Shown here piece by piece: positions 32,403 to 45,300 of a stretch of DNA of 64,000 nucleotides. The notes under the pieces were generated by a model, which saw only the letters and a list, made by a program, of their open reading frames with translations, searched no databases and was not told where the DNA came from. Both the position numbers and the translations under genes were made by a program. The first letter of the stretch is position 1, and each line of letters starts with the position of its first letter. This DNA comes from Hemileia vastatrix (lineage: Eukaryota; Basidiomycota; Pucciniomycetes; Pucciniales; Zaghouaniaceae): NCBI GenBank assembly GCA_030280995.1, contig JASXTE010000004.1, forward strand, positions 38,930,797-38,994,796, read 5' to 3'.

Positions 32403-33420
32403 GCATTATGAAATAAATAAAAGTGGAATTGGGAAATAAAAAGCTACACATCAAAGTTCAATATGTCAGAAACTACTGAAAAAATTCAAAGCCTTTTGAA
32501 GGAAACAAAATGCATGATTTTGGAGAATGTTAAGTTAAATGGAAATGAGATTTGAATAAAACTACCCCAAAATCAAACTTTTTTTTTCCAACTTACACAA
32601 CAATTTGAAAAGTGATAGTGAAAATTAAAATGAGAGGGGCTAAATAAGTGTACCATTATATAAATAAGTATCCTATTAGTATTGGAGTGTGAATTCAAGA
32701 TATAAAGTGAGACCTAGTTGGCAAAAGTTGACAAAAGATTGATTCCGGTGTTGCAGAGAAATTCAGAGAAGAAGTGTCAAATACTTACCAAAATCTAACT
32801 TTCAGGTATTTAAATGAAACCTAAAATAATAGATAATTTTCAGATAAGAATTTCACAAGCCCTTCTATCAACTTAAGTAATATCAAAATAAAAAATAGTG
32901 AAATTGGGAAAAAAAGCTCAACCTTAAAGGTCAATATCTGAGCAACCAGTGAACCAAGTTCAAAAACATTTGAATAAGATGAAAGGTAGGCTTCTGGAAG
33001 ATCTTCATTCAAAATTAAATTAAATTTTATTGAACCAAACCCAAATTCTTTCTTTTTTTTCAAACTTCTACAAAAAATTTGAAATGTGATGGTGAAAATG
33101 ACAACAAGAGGAGTTAAATAAGTTCAACAATATCCAGATAAGAGTCCTACACATATTCAAGTGTGCATTTTTTATAGAAAGAAAGAAAAAGATATATTAA
33201 TGAAAAATAAAGAGGAGTTGACTCTTACCCTGATGAAAATGTAGGAAAAAATAGATTGAGAAAGAGAAAAGTTGAAATTTGGGAGAAATTGAATACAGAG
33301 CAAATGAAATGCATAAATAATGTACTATGAGTGTGTATCAATGACATGGAAATAAAAAAAGTGAAATAGTGCAAAAAAGGTGGCTCAATTTTTAATGCCA
33401 ATATCTCAGCAGCCATAAGA
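32403..33420. repeat. Three diverged tandem repeats of ~475 bp
   Basis: Similar blocks start near 32405, 32880 and 33350. Shared landmarks are a GTGAAATTGGGAAA-like start, then CAATATCTGAG or CAATATCTCAG, and in the first two a TTTGAAATGTGATGGTGAAAAT-like segment and TTAAATAAGT. The third unit is partial. Divergence is high and no frame is conserved, so these look like old non-coding tandem duplications. Confidence 0.65.
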
Positions 33421-33598
33421 TGCAGAGAAGAATATTCTAGATGATTCAGCTTATGAAAGTGATCAGAGTATCATTTTAGATTTATTAGATGTAATTCTAA
33501 AGGAGAGTAATCTAAATACTACATTTAGCTACCATTTAGTCTAATAAAAAGTAAAAATTGAACATACAATTTGCAATTTAAAGGGAGGAATCACAAAG

Positions 33599-33895
33599 CT
33601 ATGGGAGCTTTGAACCCATCTTCAGACTGAAATTGATGTCAAAACTTCTAACAAAAGATAATGAATTGAAACAGAATTTTCCATATCCAACATCCAGCCT
33701 ATCTCTTGTAAAATAAAACTTTCTACCTTCCAGCCTTTTGGAGTTCGTATTATCTGGGAGCTCACCTGATGTGGGTATCCAGAACCCAATGGTAATCTCA
33801 CTTAAATCTTTTTCTATATGAGACTCATTACTATAACCAATGTTTGTCCATTTGGTATTAAAACAAAAAGGCTGTTGATCCCCATGGTTACACAA
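33599..33895 (-). pseudogene. Fragment resembling a Tet-like 2OG-Fe(II) oxygenase domain
   Basis: A 98-residue frame contains GDQQPFCFNTKWTNIGYSN, then SHIEKDLSE, IGFWIPTSGELPDN and GRKFYFTRDRLDVGYG within its first ~70 residues. This is the layout of the Tet-like 2OG-Fe(II) oxygenase families found in many copies in rust and other basidiomycete genomes, where an HxD motif binds iron; here it reads HIE. The last ~30 residues do not look conserved. No upstream or downstream parts are visible, so it is a relic. The assignment is from remembered family patterns. Confidence 0.5.
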
Positions 33896-34624
33896 GGGAA
33901 AAAAGTGTGAAATAGATGTTGAATTCAGTTTTGGGACCCTATTCCATTCATGGGTGCATTTCTGTTACAAAATACAGAATGTCACTTTTTGGGCCATGGG
34001 CATGACTCTAGAAGTAACTATTTTAGAGCCCTTGATTATTCTGTTTTTCTGAAATTAACATCACTTTTTGTTACTCTTTCTGCCCCTTGTTCATTTATCC
34101 TCCTTCTCCTTAATCTTCATGAGTGATTTGTTCTTTTATTTTTTCACTTTTATCATGAATTCTTGTTTTCACCCTCTTAATTAGATAAATTTCTTATTCT
34201 GATTTACTAAATTTTTTTTTTTTTTTTCTTTTATTACATTCTTTCTCTTTCTATTTTTTCTTTGCCTCACACTCTTCATATTTTTTTTGTTTACAGCTCT
34301 CTCAGTTCACAATTGAGGATTTAGTTAGGTAGGAATTATTGCAAGTTTCAGAAATCACAAAAAATAAATTGATATAAATAAAAATGATGTTTTTTTTATA
34401 TCCAAAAGCTACTTAATAACTTTTCCAGTGTATATATCTGTATATATATACCCATTAAGAATAAAATATATGTAGTGCTGTATAACTAGGATTATAAGGA
34501 TGAAAAGTCAATGATAGCAAAATAATCACTTTCAATTTAAAGATTTGAATCAAGAGGATATATCTTCCTAATACATTTTTTGATGCAAAGAATGTATGTA
34601 TTTTATATAAGAAAATTGCTACTA

Positions 34625-34663
<39 letters not shown>

Positions 34664-34969
34664 GGTATCATTATCCTTACATTATATTAATAATGATTTA
34701 TTAAGCTTATCATAGCTTATTATTAGATATTTAAAGCTTAATAGAGCATGTATTACATATATATTGGAAGAATCCTTTCATTTTATAAAGTTTTTCTGAG
34801 AGAACTTTTATGTTTAGGTCATTATAAATATAGGTAAGATGAGTGGTTTTCTATCACTAAAAATATATATATCAGTCATTGTTTTACAAAACAGCTTACC
34901 ATATCCTATCAGACTTATTTATGGGCTGGACACTCTCTATATAAGTAAAAAGGCTTTACCCCTCCCCCC
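33896..34969. other. AT-rich intergenic with an (AT)n microsatellite
   Basis: An uninterrupted (AT)n run lies at about 34629-34660, with further TATATA stretches nearby and a T-run at about 34211-34227. No gene is supported. Confidence 0.55.
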
Positions 34970-35870
34970 TTAAAGAGGAGGTGTAGGTGTAGGTTGAGGT
35001 GGAGCTGCTGGTGGTGGTGGTGGCAAGAGGGGGTGGTGGTGAGAGGAGGTAAATGTGGTGGTGGTGGTGGCTAGAGGAGGTAAAGATGGCTGTGGTGGTT
35101 GTGGTGTAAAGAAGGGGTGAAGGTGGTGGTGGTAGAAAGAGGGGTTGAAGGTGGAGGTAGAGGTGGTGGTGGTGGTGGTGGTGGTGGTGGTAGTGGTGAG
35201 AGAAGGTGAAGGTGTTTGGGGTGGTGGTGGTGGCGAGAGGGGGTGAAGCTGGAGGTGGTGGTAGTGGTGGAAAAAGGGGGCTAATGTGGAGGTGGAGCTG
35301 GAGGTGTTGGTAGTGGTGGTGAGTGGTGGTGGTGGTGGTGGTGGTGGCAAGAGGTGGTGGTAGTGGTGGTTAGAGGAAGTGGAGCTGGAGGTGATGGTGG
35401 TGAGATGTGGTGGTGGTGGAAAGAAGGGGTGAAGGTGGAGTTTCTGGTGCTGGTGGAAAGAGGAGATGAAGGCGGATGTTGTGGTAGTGGTGGGGAGAGG
35501 AGGTGAAGGTAGATTTGGTGGTTGTGGTGGTGAGAGGGGGTAAATGTGGAGGTGGCTGTAATGGTTGAAAGAGAAGGTGGAGAGAGATGGTGAAGATGGA
35601 GGTTCTGGGGCTGTTGGAAAGAGGAGGTTAAGGTGGATTTGGTGGTTGTGGTGGTGAGAGGGGGTAAATGTGGAGTTTGTGGTAGTGGTTGAAAGAGGAG
35701 GTGGAGCTGGAGGTGTTGGTGAAGGTGAAAGTGAAGGTGGAGGTTCTGGGGCTGGTGGAAATAGGAGGTGAGGAGGTGGTAGAAAGAGGGAGTGAAGGTG
35801 GTGGTGGTGGATTTGAGAGAGAAGAAATGGAGGTTAGAAGGAAGAGATGAAGGAGGTGATAAGAATTTAT
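34970..35870. repeat. GGT-rich (G-strand) block of ~900 bases
   Basis: The plus strand is built from GGTGGTGGT runs mixed with GAGAGGAGGT, GAAGGTGGAGGT and GGTTCTGGGGCTGGTGG phrases. The longest pure run is near 35166-35192. It contains almost no C on the plus strand. Stop-free minus-strand frames (34970-35350 and 35281-35922) encode Pro/Thr/His/Ser strings and follow from composition. Repeat phrases recur irregularly rather than as one clean unit. Confidence 0.8.
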
Positions 35871-37517
35871 AGGTTACATAGCTTTCATCTAGAATGAAGG
35901 TAATAGGGGCAACATGCATCATGCATGCTGGTTACTAATTACCATCAAGATGATTACTTTCTAGAAATCATACATAAAAGGGTGATGGAGATTCAAAAGT
36001 GAGCCAATCAGGGATGTATATAGGGAAACCAGAATTGAGATAGAAAGTAGGTATGGGAGGAAGCAAGAAAAATTTAATGAGGAGTGTATGAGAGAGTGTG
36101 AGAGGTGGAGTGAGAAGGGGAGGAAAGGCAGAAAATATCACCATGGATGAGAAAAGAGGGGAAGAAGGCACCAGAAGGAGGGATGCAACATCCAAAAAAA
36201 ACATGTAAGCACAACCAGGGTCATTCAAACTGTGTTGAAACAGGGTTACTTGACAAAAAAGACCCAGAAGTGTTCCCTGTCACCAAAAACTGAACTCAAA
36301 TTCTAGTTCAAACTTTTTCCCCTATGTTTTGAAGCTCCAAATCACAAAAATATTTTGAAGCCTTTTGATAAGATTTTGATGGGAGTTGTTGAAAAAAGAA
36401 GCAGTAGAGTTTGTAGATAAATATCAAGGCCTCTTCCACTTTGGAAGAAATAATACTTTTATAAAAATATAAATAATTTAATCAAAAAAAATTTTAAGTT
36501 AAAGAAAAAATACATTACAAGCTAATATCAAAAAAATAAAAGAGAAAAAACTTATCAGCTGCAAGTATACTCTCTCAGAATCAACCATTAGAATTTTTAA
36601 ATATTTACAACACTCTATTAATCCATTCAATTTACCTATATTAGCTGAATTCTCCAAAGAAATTGATTGAAAAATGACATGTAAGATAGGTTGATCCTTT
36701 ATTTTGAGGAATGTTGTGCCAATCATGAAAATTTTGTAAAAACTATTGCCAAATTTATCTTTACATAGAGGATTAACTGCTTCTGGAGTATTAAAAAGCC
36801 CACTTCTTAAAGGAGTAACCACTATAAAACTACTTGAAAAATAATTATCTTGGAAAAAGCTTCATAGTTGTGTTCATAATAATATATACATATTTAATCA
36901 ATTAATAATAAATTACTTAATTAGTGTGTAAATACATATTAAAAAAATTTTAAATAAAATTTTAAATAAATAATCATTAATTTCATACACTATAATAATT
37001 TTAATATAAATTGGTCACTTTTTTCCCCAAGTGGTTATTATAAATCATATACTATTTAAAAAACATAATTTTAATGTTTTAAGGGATGTTTGAAATTTAT
37101 TTCAGTTAGTCTTATCAATTAAAACAGTGTTCTACACTAAGTTATTTGTTTAAAATTAATTTGTTCTTGTTACATGTTTTTACATCTTGTTTCACATAAA
37201 ATTGATGCATTATATTTGTTTTAATTAGCTTTCTTACTTATGAATAAGAATGAGTGGGCAGAATAGGTGTAAAAAATTGATTTTTTGAGGTTAATAAAAG
37301 AAGTATAATTGTTAAATATTTTCTACTTGTATCTACATTCTTCTGGTGCTTCAGAGAGCTCCTTTTCTATATAAAGGCCTTTAGAACACACTGTTGCCTC
37401 ATAATTACATGATTTTTACCATTTAAATGTGTAATAATTTTTTTCTTAATAAAATGAATAAACTTTACATTAGATCTTGTCAGGCTAAGGTCAAGTACAA
37501 GGACGTGAACTAGCTTG
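35871..37517. other. AT-rich intergenic with one unidentified open frame
   Basis: A minus-strand frame at 36499-36822 (107 residues, also open somewhat upstream) contains GLFNTPEAVNPLCKDKFGN and ILHVIFQSISLENSANIGK. Its mixed composition reads more like protein than its neighbours. I cannot assign a family. The rest shows no gene. Confidence 0.4.
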
Positions 37518-38976
37518 AATGGTCAGTTGTCTAGAAGATTTAAATGGTCCTATATGAATACTGTAGTATAAATCCAATGAGTAGTAAAATATAATCAAAT
37601 TTAAAGGTCTCAGTAATATAATTCTCACTAGTTTTATATATGGCTTACAATCTTTGTAGTTGGTAGAAAAATAGATTTTATAATTCAAATACTATTCAAA
37701 AGTCTTATAAAAGTACTAATTGATATGTATTGTAATTTGTTTGGTTATATTGGTTAAATTGTAAATGATAAAGAATGAAGAAAACAAGACCCAAAACCTC
37801 CTCCTTTTATACACACTAAGCTCCTCAATAAATCCCTTGATGTACCATCCAATACAATGTTAATGACGCCTCAAATAAGTAATAGACCTCTCCATCAACG
37901 CCCCTAGTGACCCATAACATAATTAGACAAGCAACAACCACTAAAATCCTATTAATAATAAGGAAGATCCATCATAATTAAAGAAAAGACAAAAAGAGAG
38001 TATATGCGTGGAAAACAATGATATAAAAGGCTAAAGGAGACTTTTTAAGGTTAATTATAGCTTAATAATAAGGGGGTTCTACAGTAGAAATGGAGGGGCT
38101 AATCCTGACATTATACTACGTGAAATCCCCATCCAAAAATAACCAAAATTGACTGAGAAACCACCCAAAAACTTAAAAAAGAGTGTGAGATGTGGGGTAA
38201 CTACATGCAGTCCTTGGCAGGCGCTTGCACAGGTAAATCCTTGACTAAAATTAGGCGAATTTAAGCATGGTGATGAAATAAGGTGCCAAGAGTGAGGTTA
38301 TTAATGAAATTAGTGCATATAAACAAGATCAATGCATTATTAATAAAGCTAGGACACTAAATAAGCGCCTGTCGCCTATTTTAGTGTGTTTCCCCACAGT
38401 GGGCGTAGAATGTGGGGTAATTATAGTGTGAAAAGGCTAACTTTGCTAAAAATGAAGCTATTCACACGGGAAAAAAGCAGGCAGTATGTAGCCAGTACAC
38501 AGAAGCCATTTCTGGCATAAAAAACACCAATTTTGAAAAGTGTTATTTTTATGCATTTAAATAGCCAAATCAATAGTCCTAAATGATCCCAATTGATCTG
38601 CCAAAGCGCATTTTTGATATTCTCAATTTTATAGCACATGTAGTCAACTTTTAAGTGAAATAAAGCACATTTCTTGTTTTTTGCGTAAAACAATGAATAT
38701 AACAGCTTTAAGTGTACTTAAAAATTATGTAGCCTTATACTTAAGGTTCTTAAGATTACCCTAACATATTCCAACTTAATATTAAGTACATAAGACCTAT
38801 AAAAGGTGGATATATGCGTGTCTATAAGGTGTTATAATGGCAATTTTTTGTGTATTATCATAATTTTACTTATGTATACTGTTTGTGTACTCTCATTTAT
38901 TGTTCCCATGTATAGTTCATGTGTTTAACATAACTTGTAAGCACTTTTTACTCAGTCCTGGGGATATACAGGCTGA
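37518..38976 (-). repeat. Solo LTR of a gypsy-1-like element
   Basis: Plus-strand limits are TGAATGGTCAGTTGTCTAGAAG and CAGTCCTGGGGATATACAGGCTGACA. The end matches the gypsy-1 LTR end (CAGTCCTAGGGATATCTAGGCTGACA) and the start resembles the gypsy-2 LTR start. No retroelement coding sequence adjoins it, so it probably arose by LTR-LTR recombination. I see no clear 5-bp target duplication. Confidence 0.65.
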
Positions 38977-41900
38977 CAGATCTAGAGAAATAGTAATAGA
39001 CATAAAGTTATTTTTTTGTACTTGAACTTTATTTCTTGATTTTTGGTTATCCTATCTGTTTCCACCTCAAGTTTTTCTTTCCAGAAAATCATACTTTTCT
39101 AGATAATTGAGATTACAGATACTAGGATTCCTGATAGAACTTCTTCTGAAGGCTGAAGCATGTAAAAAAAATTGGCTTAAAGCAAAACAACCTCTCTGAT
39201 GTTGTACAGACCCCAGACAAAAAAATCTGGCACAAATGTGATTCCTGAAATCTATACAAAAACCCCTGCCCAACATATTCATGAGCTGTTATCAATACTC
39301 AAGTCCAATCACAAGACAAAGGTTTCTGATATTTCAATCTCCATAAATCACCAATTTCACTTAAAATGGTCTTGTAAGCATGCACACAAGTTGAGAATAT
39401 TTAATTGAATGGCATCAAAGAAACCATTGTTTAAGGAAATTCACTGTATGTGATGCATTTCCAATCCATATGGCAAAGAAATTTCAAGAGATTAGGGATC
39501 CTGTTTATCTATGAAAGATTAGCTATTGGAACTGGAAAAAAATTGGCACCTGATAGCAGCTTCTTTGCCCCAATTTGACTTCTATAGTTCATTCAGGGAT
39601 TGAACCCTGTTAGCAGGTGTCAGCTTTTTTTTTCTTGGTGTGGCTGGCCCAATCTTCTTATCTCTAACCAATCAATAATTTGTGGAAGGTCATGAAAAAA
39701 ATAATATTCCAGATTATTATCAAACAAAAACAAACATTTAAACCATTAATTTCTTAACCAAGGCATGGCAAGACTCTCCATTTTATTTTTTACAAAACAA
39801 TGTTTCATCAATGCCTCAAAGTAGACATGCCATTATTGATGCTGATAGTAGACTTACCCACTGGTATCTAGGTAGGAAGAATTTTTTTTTTGATTCTTTT
39901 GGTTCTTTTGTTATCTTTTATGTCATCCCTTTGTTATTTAATGGGTGATATAAAATTTAGAACTTTTTGTGTGAATTTACACACTGGATCTCAAAGAAAT
40001 TTTTGACTGGAAATCTGAAATGAAATTTTGAAAAACTATGATAATTTGTAAAAAATGTATGAAAGTTGACCTGAAGTTTATATAGTTTTGATCATAGCAT
40101 TTCACATCACTTTTGGGAGAGAATTTTAACAGTGTTTTTAGGGGTCATTTTTGAGATCAAACATTACACAGTACTTCAAGGAATCCCCACCAAATGACAA
40201 TGATGTAGCAAAAAAATGTGCATAAAATTGGCCAAAAAAAAAGAAAAAAAAGAAAAGAGAAAAGAGAAAAGAGAAAAGAAAAGAAAAGCATATGGAAACC
40301 CACTGCATGTGTATTGACTGAAAGAAAAAAGAAATAATAAAAAAACAACTCACCCCTTAAATTTTTTTCATTCTCACACAGAAACAAGCTTTTCACATTC
40401 AACCCATGTCTAATAAGGTTAAGCAAGACCTTAACATAACAAAAAAAAATCTATAATCTAAACTATAATACAACAAACATACTTTTTAATATTGAATTTT
40501 TTATTTTTTTTGTACAAGTACAACATCAAAATCAACACATATGAGTTCCAATCGTCTAAGAAATATGTTTATTAGATTGTCAAGCTATCTCACATGAAAA
40601 AACAAATTATGAAAAAACTAGAAATAATAATAATAATAATAATAAACCTTTTCTATGTTAGTGTCACCAATGAGGTAGGGGCCTTAAGCAGCATCAATGA
40701 AAGTTCTTATCCTTTAAGTCATTAATTCAATAAGCTTTTTTTCTCATTATGTTTACATATAATTCATCCCATTTTATGTGTAAAGTTGAGTGTATCTCAA
40801 TCTTAGTCTTCAGAATATAAAACTGATGTTTGTTTGTTTGTTTATTTGTCTTTATCATTTACTTTCAACAGATTTTCAATAGGGTTGATATCTTATGACT
40901 GGACTAGTTAATCTTGAATCTTCTGAAGGATTTAATGATTTGAAAAAGTCATTTTTGTTTCTAAGGTGTATAAACAGGTACCTTGTCTTCCATGAGGATC
41001 AATTAAATTGTGTTTTCATGGGTTTCCAATAATAATAATAATAATAATAATAAAATAAAAATACAAGTGAGAAATGTCCCTTCATAGAAAATCTCTAAAT
41101 CATTTTAACTGCTGTTGAATGTAGGATTGGAACCATGAATAAAGGTCTTTTTTTTAAAAAAAATAAATATATATATAAAATAAAAAATAAAAAATAAAAT
41201 TAATAAAGCTACTACCCCCCCCCCCCCTACACACAATCATGACACACAAAAAAAAAAAAAAAAAAAAAAAAGGATCTAACCTTAACATGCCTAAAAAGAA
41301 GCCATCAAACAAACAATCAAAAAAAAAAAAAAAAAAAAAAAAAAACATGCTTCATTGTATTTCTCATCCTTTTGTGCACCACCACCACTCTCTATACAAA
41401 GTTACAATACAATCCAAAATGTTGATGATAGTTTCTCAATGTCAAAAAAAAAAAATGATGATTCCATCACTCCAGATGATGATTTCTAAGTCATTGACAA
41501 TCAGGTGAAGTTGGTACTAAGGAGCAAACTTGTGGACACATTCTTGGTGGTGAACAGGTGAGATAAAGGGCTTTTTTTTTTACTGTAGTCATCTGAGACA
41601 GTAACTAAGGACATATATAAAACATTGACAAAACAAATGACAAATTCCAAACAACTCAAGAAAAAAGACCTCTAAACATAATAAAAGCAGTCATATAAGC
41701 AAAGCTAGCTCTATATTTGAAATATTGGCTGAATGTTACCATTTATTTGTAAGGGGAAAAATGAAGACATGGTTTGTTTCTCTCAACTTACTAAGGCAAC
41801 ATGAACAAAGATATTAAATTTGTGTACGTTTATTGCTCTTAGAACAGATTATTAGTACAAGCAGATAACAATCACTTTTTATTTCTATGCATTGAAAAAT

Positions 41901-42381
41901 AGATCTTGAAGCTAGATCCCACGCTAGCGCTGTTTAAACTGCCATCAACTAGACTATCAGTTATATTTAGATTTGAGAGCAAAAAAACCAGACAAGAGAA
42001 CAAGGATATCTTCATCAAAAGTCCAAGAAAAGTTTGAACAAGGGAAGAAACTACACGCAACATGTCTCCATTATTAAAATATATTCAACACATCTTTCCA
42101 TCTTCCACCCATATTTAGGCAGCACCTTAATTTTTTACCAACCCCCCACAAAGAACCAAAACAGATAAAAAAAAGAAGACAATATAAATAATTAAAAGCT
42201 TTAAATTAAGGACATGCTAGAGCCATTGATTGTATAAATGAGTTGACAGCACTTCTTTGGAGCCACACTGATCGATCAGCACCCAGCAAATCTTTAACAC
42301 CTACTTGATCCGAATGATCTGCACTTCTGTCTGCTATAGATACCGAAGTCGCCACATCATTAAGGGCTGACATCATTTCAC
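38977..42381. other. AT-rich intergenic with microsatellites and homopolymers
   Basis: Simple tracts include GAAAA-type repeats at 40225-40290, (AAT)n at about 40628-40655 and 41028-41052, a C13 run at 41215-41227, and A-runs of more than 20 at 41248-41271 and 41321-41345. Open frames over these tracts are artefacts of composition. The last ~180 bases before 42382 are the probable 3' UTR of the nucleoporin gene. Confidence 0.6.
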
Positions 42382-45300
42382 TCAGGCAGTACTATGCTCA
42401 AAGGAATCATCAGCACTCAGAGCCCTAATTCTCACTCTAAAATGATTACTCACTCTTTGCTTCATGGTAACTTCCGCTTTAGGGATTGAAGAATACAATA
42501 TTGGAACCGATTTAATCAGCCGTGGCAATACATGCCTCACGAGTGTTTCCAGTTCTATTTTATGTTCAGAGCCTTCAGAAAGCATTCCCCGATTAAAAAG
42601 AGATTGCAATTGTGGTACTCGCTGAACAACTTCAGCATAATCAATGAAAACCTGCAAAATTACCAGGAAAACACACAACGCATTAACGAACATGAGCTTT
42701 GAAAATAAAACTCAGCCGAAATTTACCTTTCCTCCTGTTGGCCAGGCAGCCACTGTATCTGCAGACATTTCAGCAAATAATTTCTTAAGCATCATCAAAT
42801 CTTTTCTCAAAACCGCTTCAGGTGCCAATTCTTTGATCACAAGTTTGTGGGCTTGATCAAAGAGCTTAGCTTTCAGAAGAAGCTTGTATTCATCAAAAAA
42901 TTTAAGACTATAATGGGCTCGCAAAGCCTATAGTAAGGTTATGTCAAAATGTCAGATATTGATAGTGCTTATAGTTAAAAACACTGCAAATGAATCGCAC
43001 CTTCGCCTCAAAAATCCACTCATGTGGGACTTTTAAAATTCCAGTAATAAACTGCTCAATAGTGGAATCAATATACACAATATTGCGACTGAGAAATTCT
43101 TTAATTGCAAGTTCACGCCTGAATGAAAAAAAGAATGAGTAAAGTGATCTGCTTAACTAATGAGACGCTTAAAAAAATAACGAACGATTCTGGTAACTCG
43201 AGATGAAGCAAAATAAACATGGCCCATTTCCATAGTCCTAACCTACCCAATTGACTAGCATATTCATGGGTAAGTATATCTGCCTTGACACTATGGCCCG
43301 CGTCTTCACAATCATCATCTTCGATGTCCGCGCTAACAACCTCCCGATCTTCAAAATCGCGGATTTTCAGGACTTTAGAAAACATCATATAGAGATGCCA
43401 AGTCATTCTGAAATCACAGGGCGAGGGGCTAAAGCCTCTAGGCTCCAAAGCTACCTCCAAGTCGTAAGTAGGATCAACGAAAATTCGAATTAAATGATAT
43501 AAAGGATCTAGCACTTCTTTATGGTGATTTTCATGCCAGACCAACATGTCTTTTGACAGAGAAGGTTTTTCAACATACCAAGTTAAAGGAGACGGGGCAG
43601 CTTTATCAATGCGAAAAGCATCTTCATATGTTTTGGCTGCGTACCAAAGATTGACATGAGACGCTTGATACCAAAGGTGCAACCCAAAAGCTCTTTTCCA
43701 ATCTAAGTCTTGAGCAATAAATAGTTGAGGACTATATTCAACATGCAAGCCTTTTTTTCCAAAACCTTCTGAAATGGTGACATTGCCTGCTAAAAGTTCG
43801 TATATTTTGCGTACATCAGAAGAAATATGGCAATCAACTCTAGATTCGCGCCAGTGAATAAGTTGCTCAAGTAAGTCATTTTTGAAAGTAGCATCTCCTC
43901 CGGCTTGAGCAAGTAATGTGCACATTCGCAGGTTGCCAGTCTCTTGGGCTACACTGCAAGCCCTTTCAATTTGATATCCCGTCATAAGGCTGAACATAGA
44001 CAGCATGTGATTATTAGAGGCCACTGCGGCTTGAAAATCATGTTCGACACTTGCGCGGACAGCATCAGAAAGCCAATCGGAAAAGTTTGCTTCCCTCTGA
44101 ATGGCGTCCATACGTTTAACCATTTTAGGCGGATAATTTTCTGGAATTTGTAAATCAAGCTCATCAAATAAAATGGATGCCAATTTCCAAAGGCTTGATT
44201 CATGGGATCGAGCATTTTTGTCAAAAGCGCCGTAAAAATGATGGAATCGAAGCCTTGAGCTGGGGGAAGCATAAGGAATACCATCTTGAAGTTCAATGCG
44301 TGTATGTGAAAGTTGGACTTTCAGCAAACGTTCTGCCGAAGCAATTTCCTGATTCTGTCACAAACAATCATTATTCATTGGGTTAGAACTCCTTGAAGAT
44401 CGAAATAAAATTTAGAATGAAAAACTCACTTGGGGTGATGCAAAAGAAGGTATACTGTTGATTACCAAGGAAGAAGTAGAGGTGGGCGAACTATTACAAA
44501 GAGTCAGGAACAAAGAAAAAAGGCATCAGCTAGCATCGCCTAGACGAAGCATATTAATGAAAGACACACATAAGGTTAAAATTGCCAATATTGCCAAAAC
44601 AAACCATCCGATCAGATCCAGCCCAAGAAAGTCTGAATGATCTACCCAGAGCAAGACCCGCATCAATGATGGAATGTTCTTTCCCATAAACTGTAGTTTT
44701 GTCAAACGGAATGCTGCGACGAGGAACTTCGCATATAAGAGGTGGCAGTTGAAGTATTGCTTGGCTATTGAGATCCGTCGATTCAAGGGTATCCTGATTG
44801 ACACTGCCAACAAGCGGTAACATTTGTTTTTTCTTGGGCATGGAAATTGATTCTGGTGTTTGGGGAGAGCGATCGATAAGTTTTCTCTTGGAATGAGCTC
44901 GTTTAGGTTTGTCGGCTTGAGGAGAATGAGAGTCAGGAAACAAACTAGCTTGCATAGCCGCTACTTTTCTAGGTTGTATATCTAAGAGGGTTTGCCACTC
45001 AGCTGCAGAGTTCAACCTGCGATTCGCCACTCGAATTTGATGAGAGCTGTCTTGTACATTGGATATCTTCCTCTTACGCTGGGAAATCCGAGTATTGTCA
45101 CTCTTTTCATCAAAGTCTCCACTTGACTCAGAACAGGCCCCGTCTGAACCATCGGAGGGCAAAGACGTTTCATCATCAGAAGCTTCCCTTGATAATGTAG
45201 TGCGAGGCGGAGCATCTTCATCCATATATTCACTTTCGTCTTCAGCTGAAGATCGAGAACTCGACCTATCCACCACAGGGTCTGTGACATCATCTGATTC

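Noticed and set aside
34970..35922. Long minus-strand frames over the GGT-rich block as proline/threonine-rich proteins
   Set aside because: They are stop-free because of trinucleotide composition; several frames are open at once and no domain or start context supports a gene.
41239..41508. Lys-rich plus-strand frame
   Set aside because: It is produced by two A-runs of over 20 bases.
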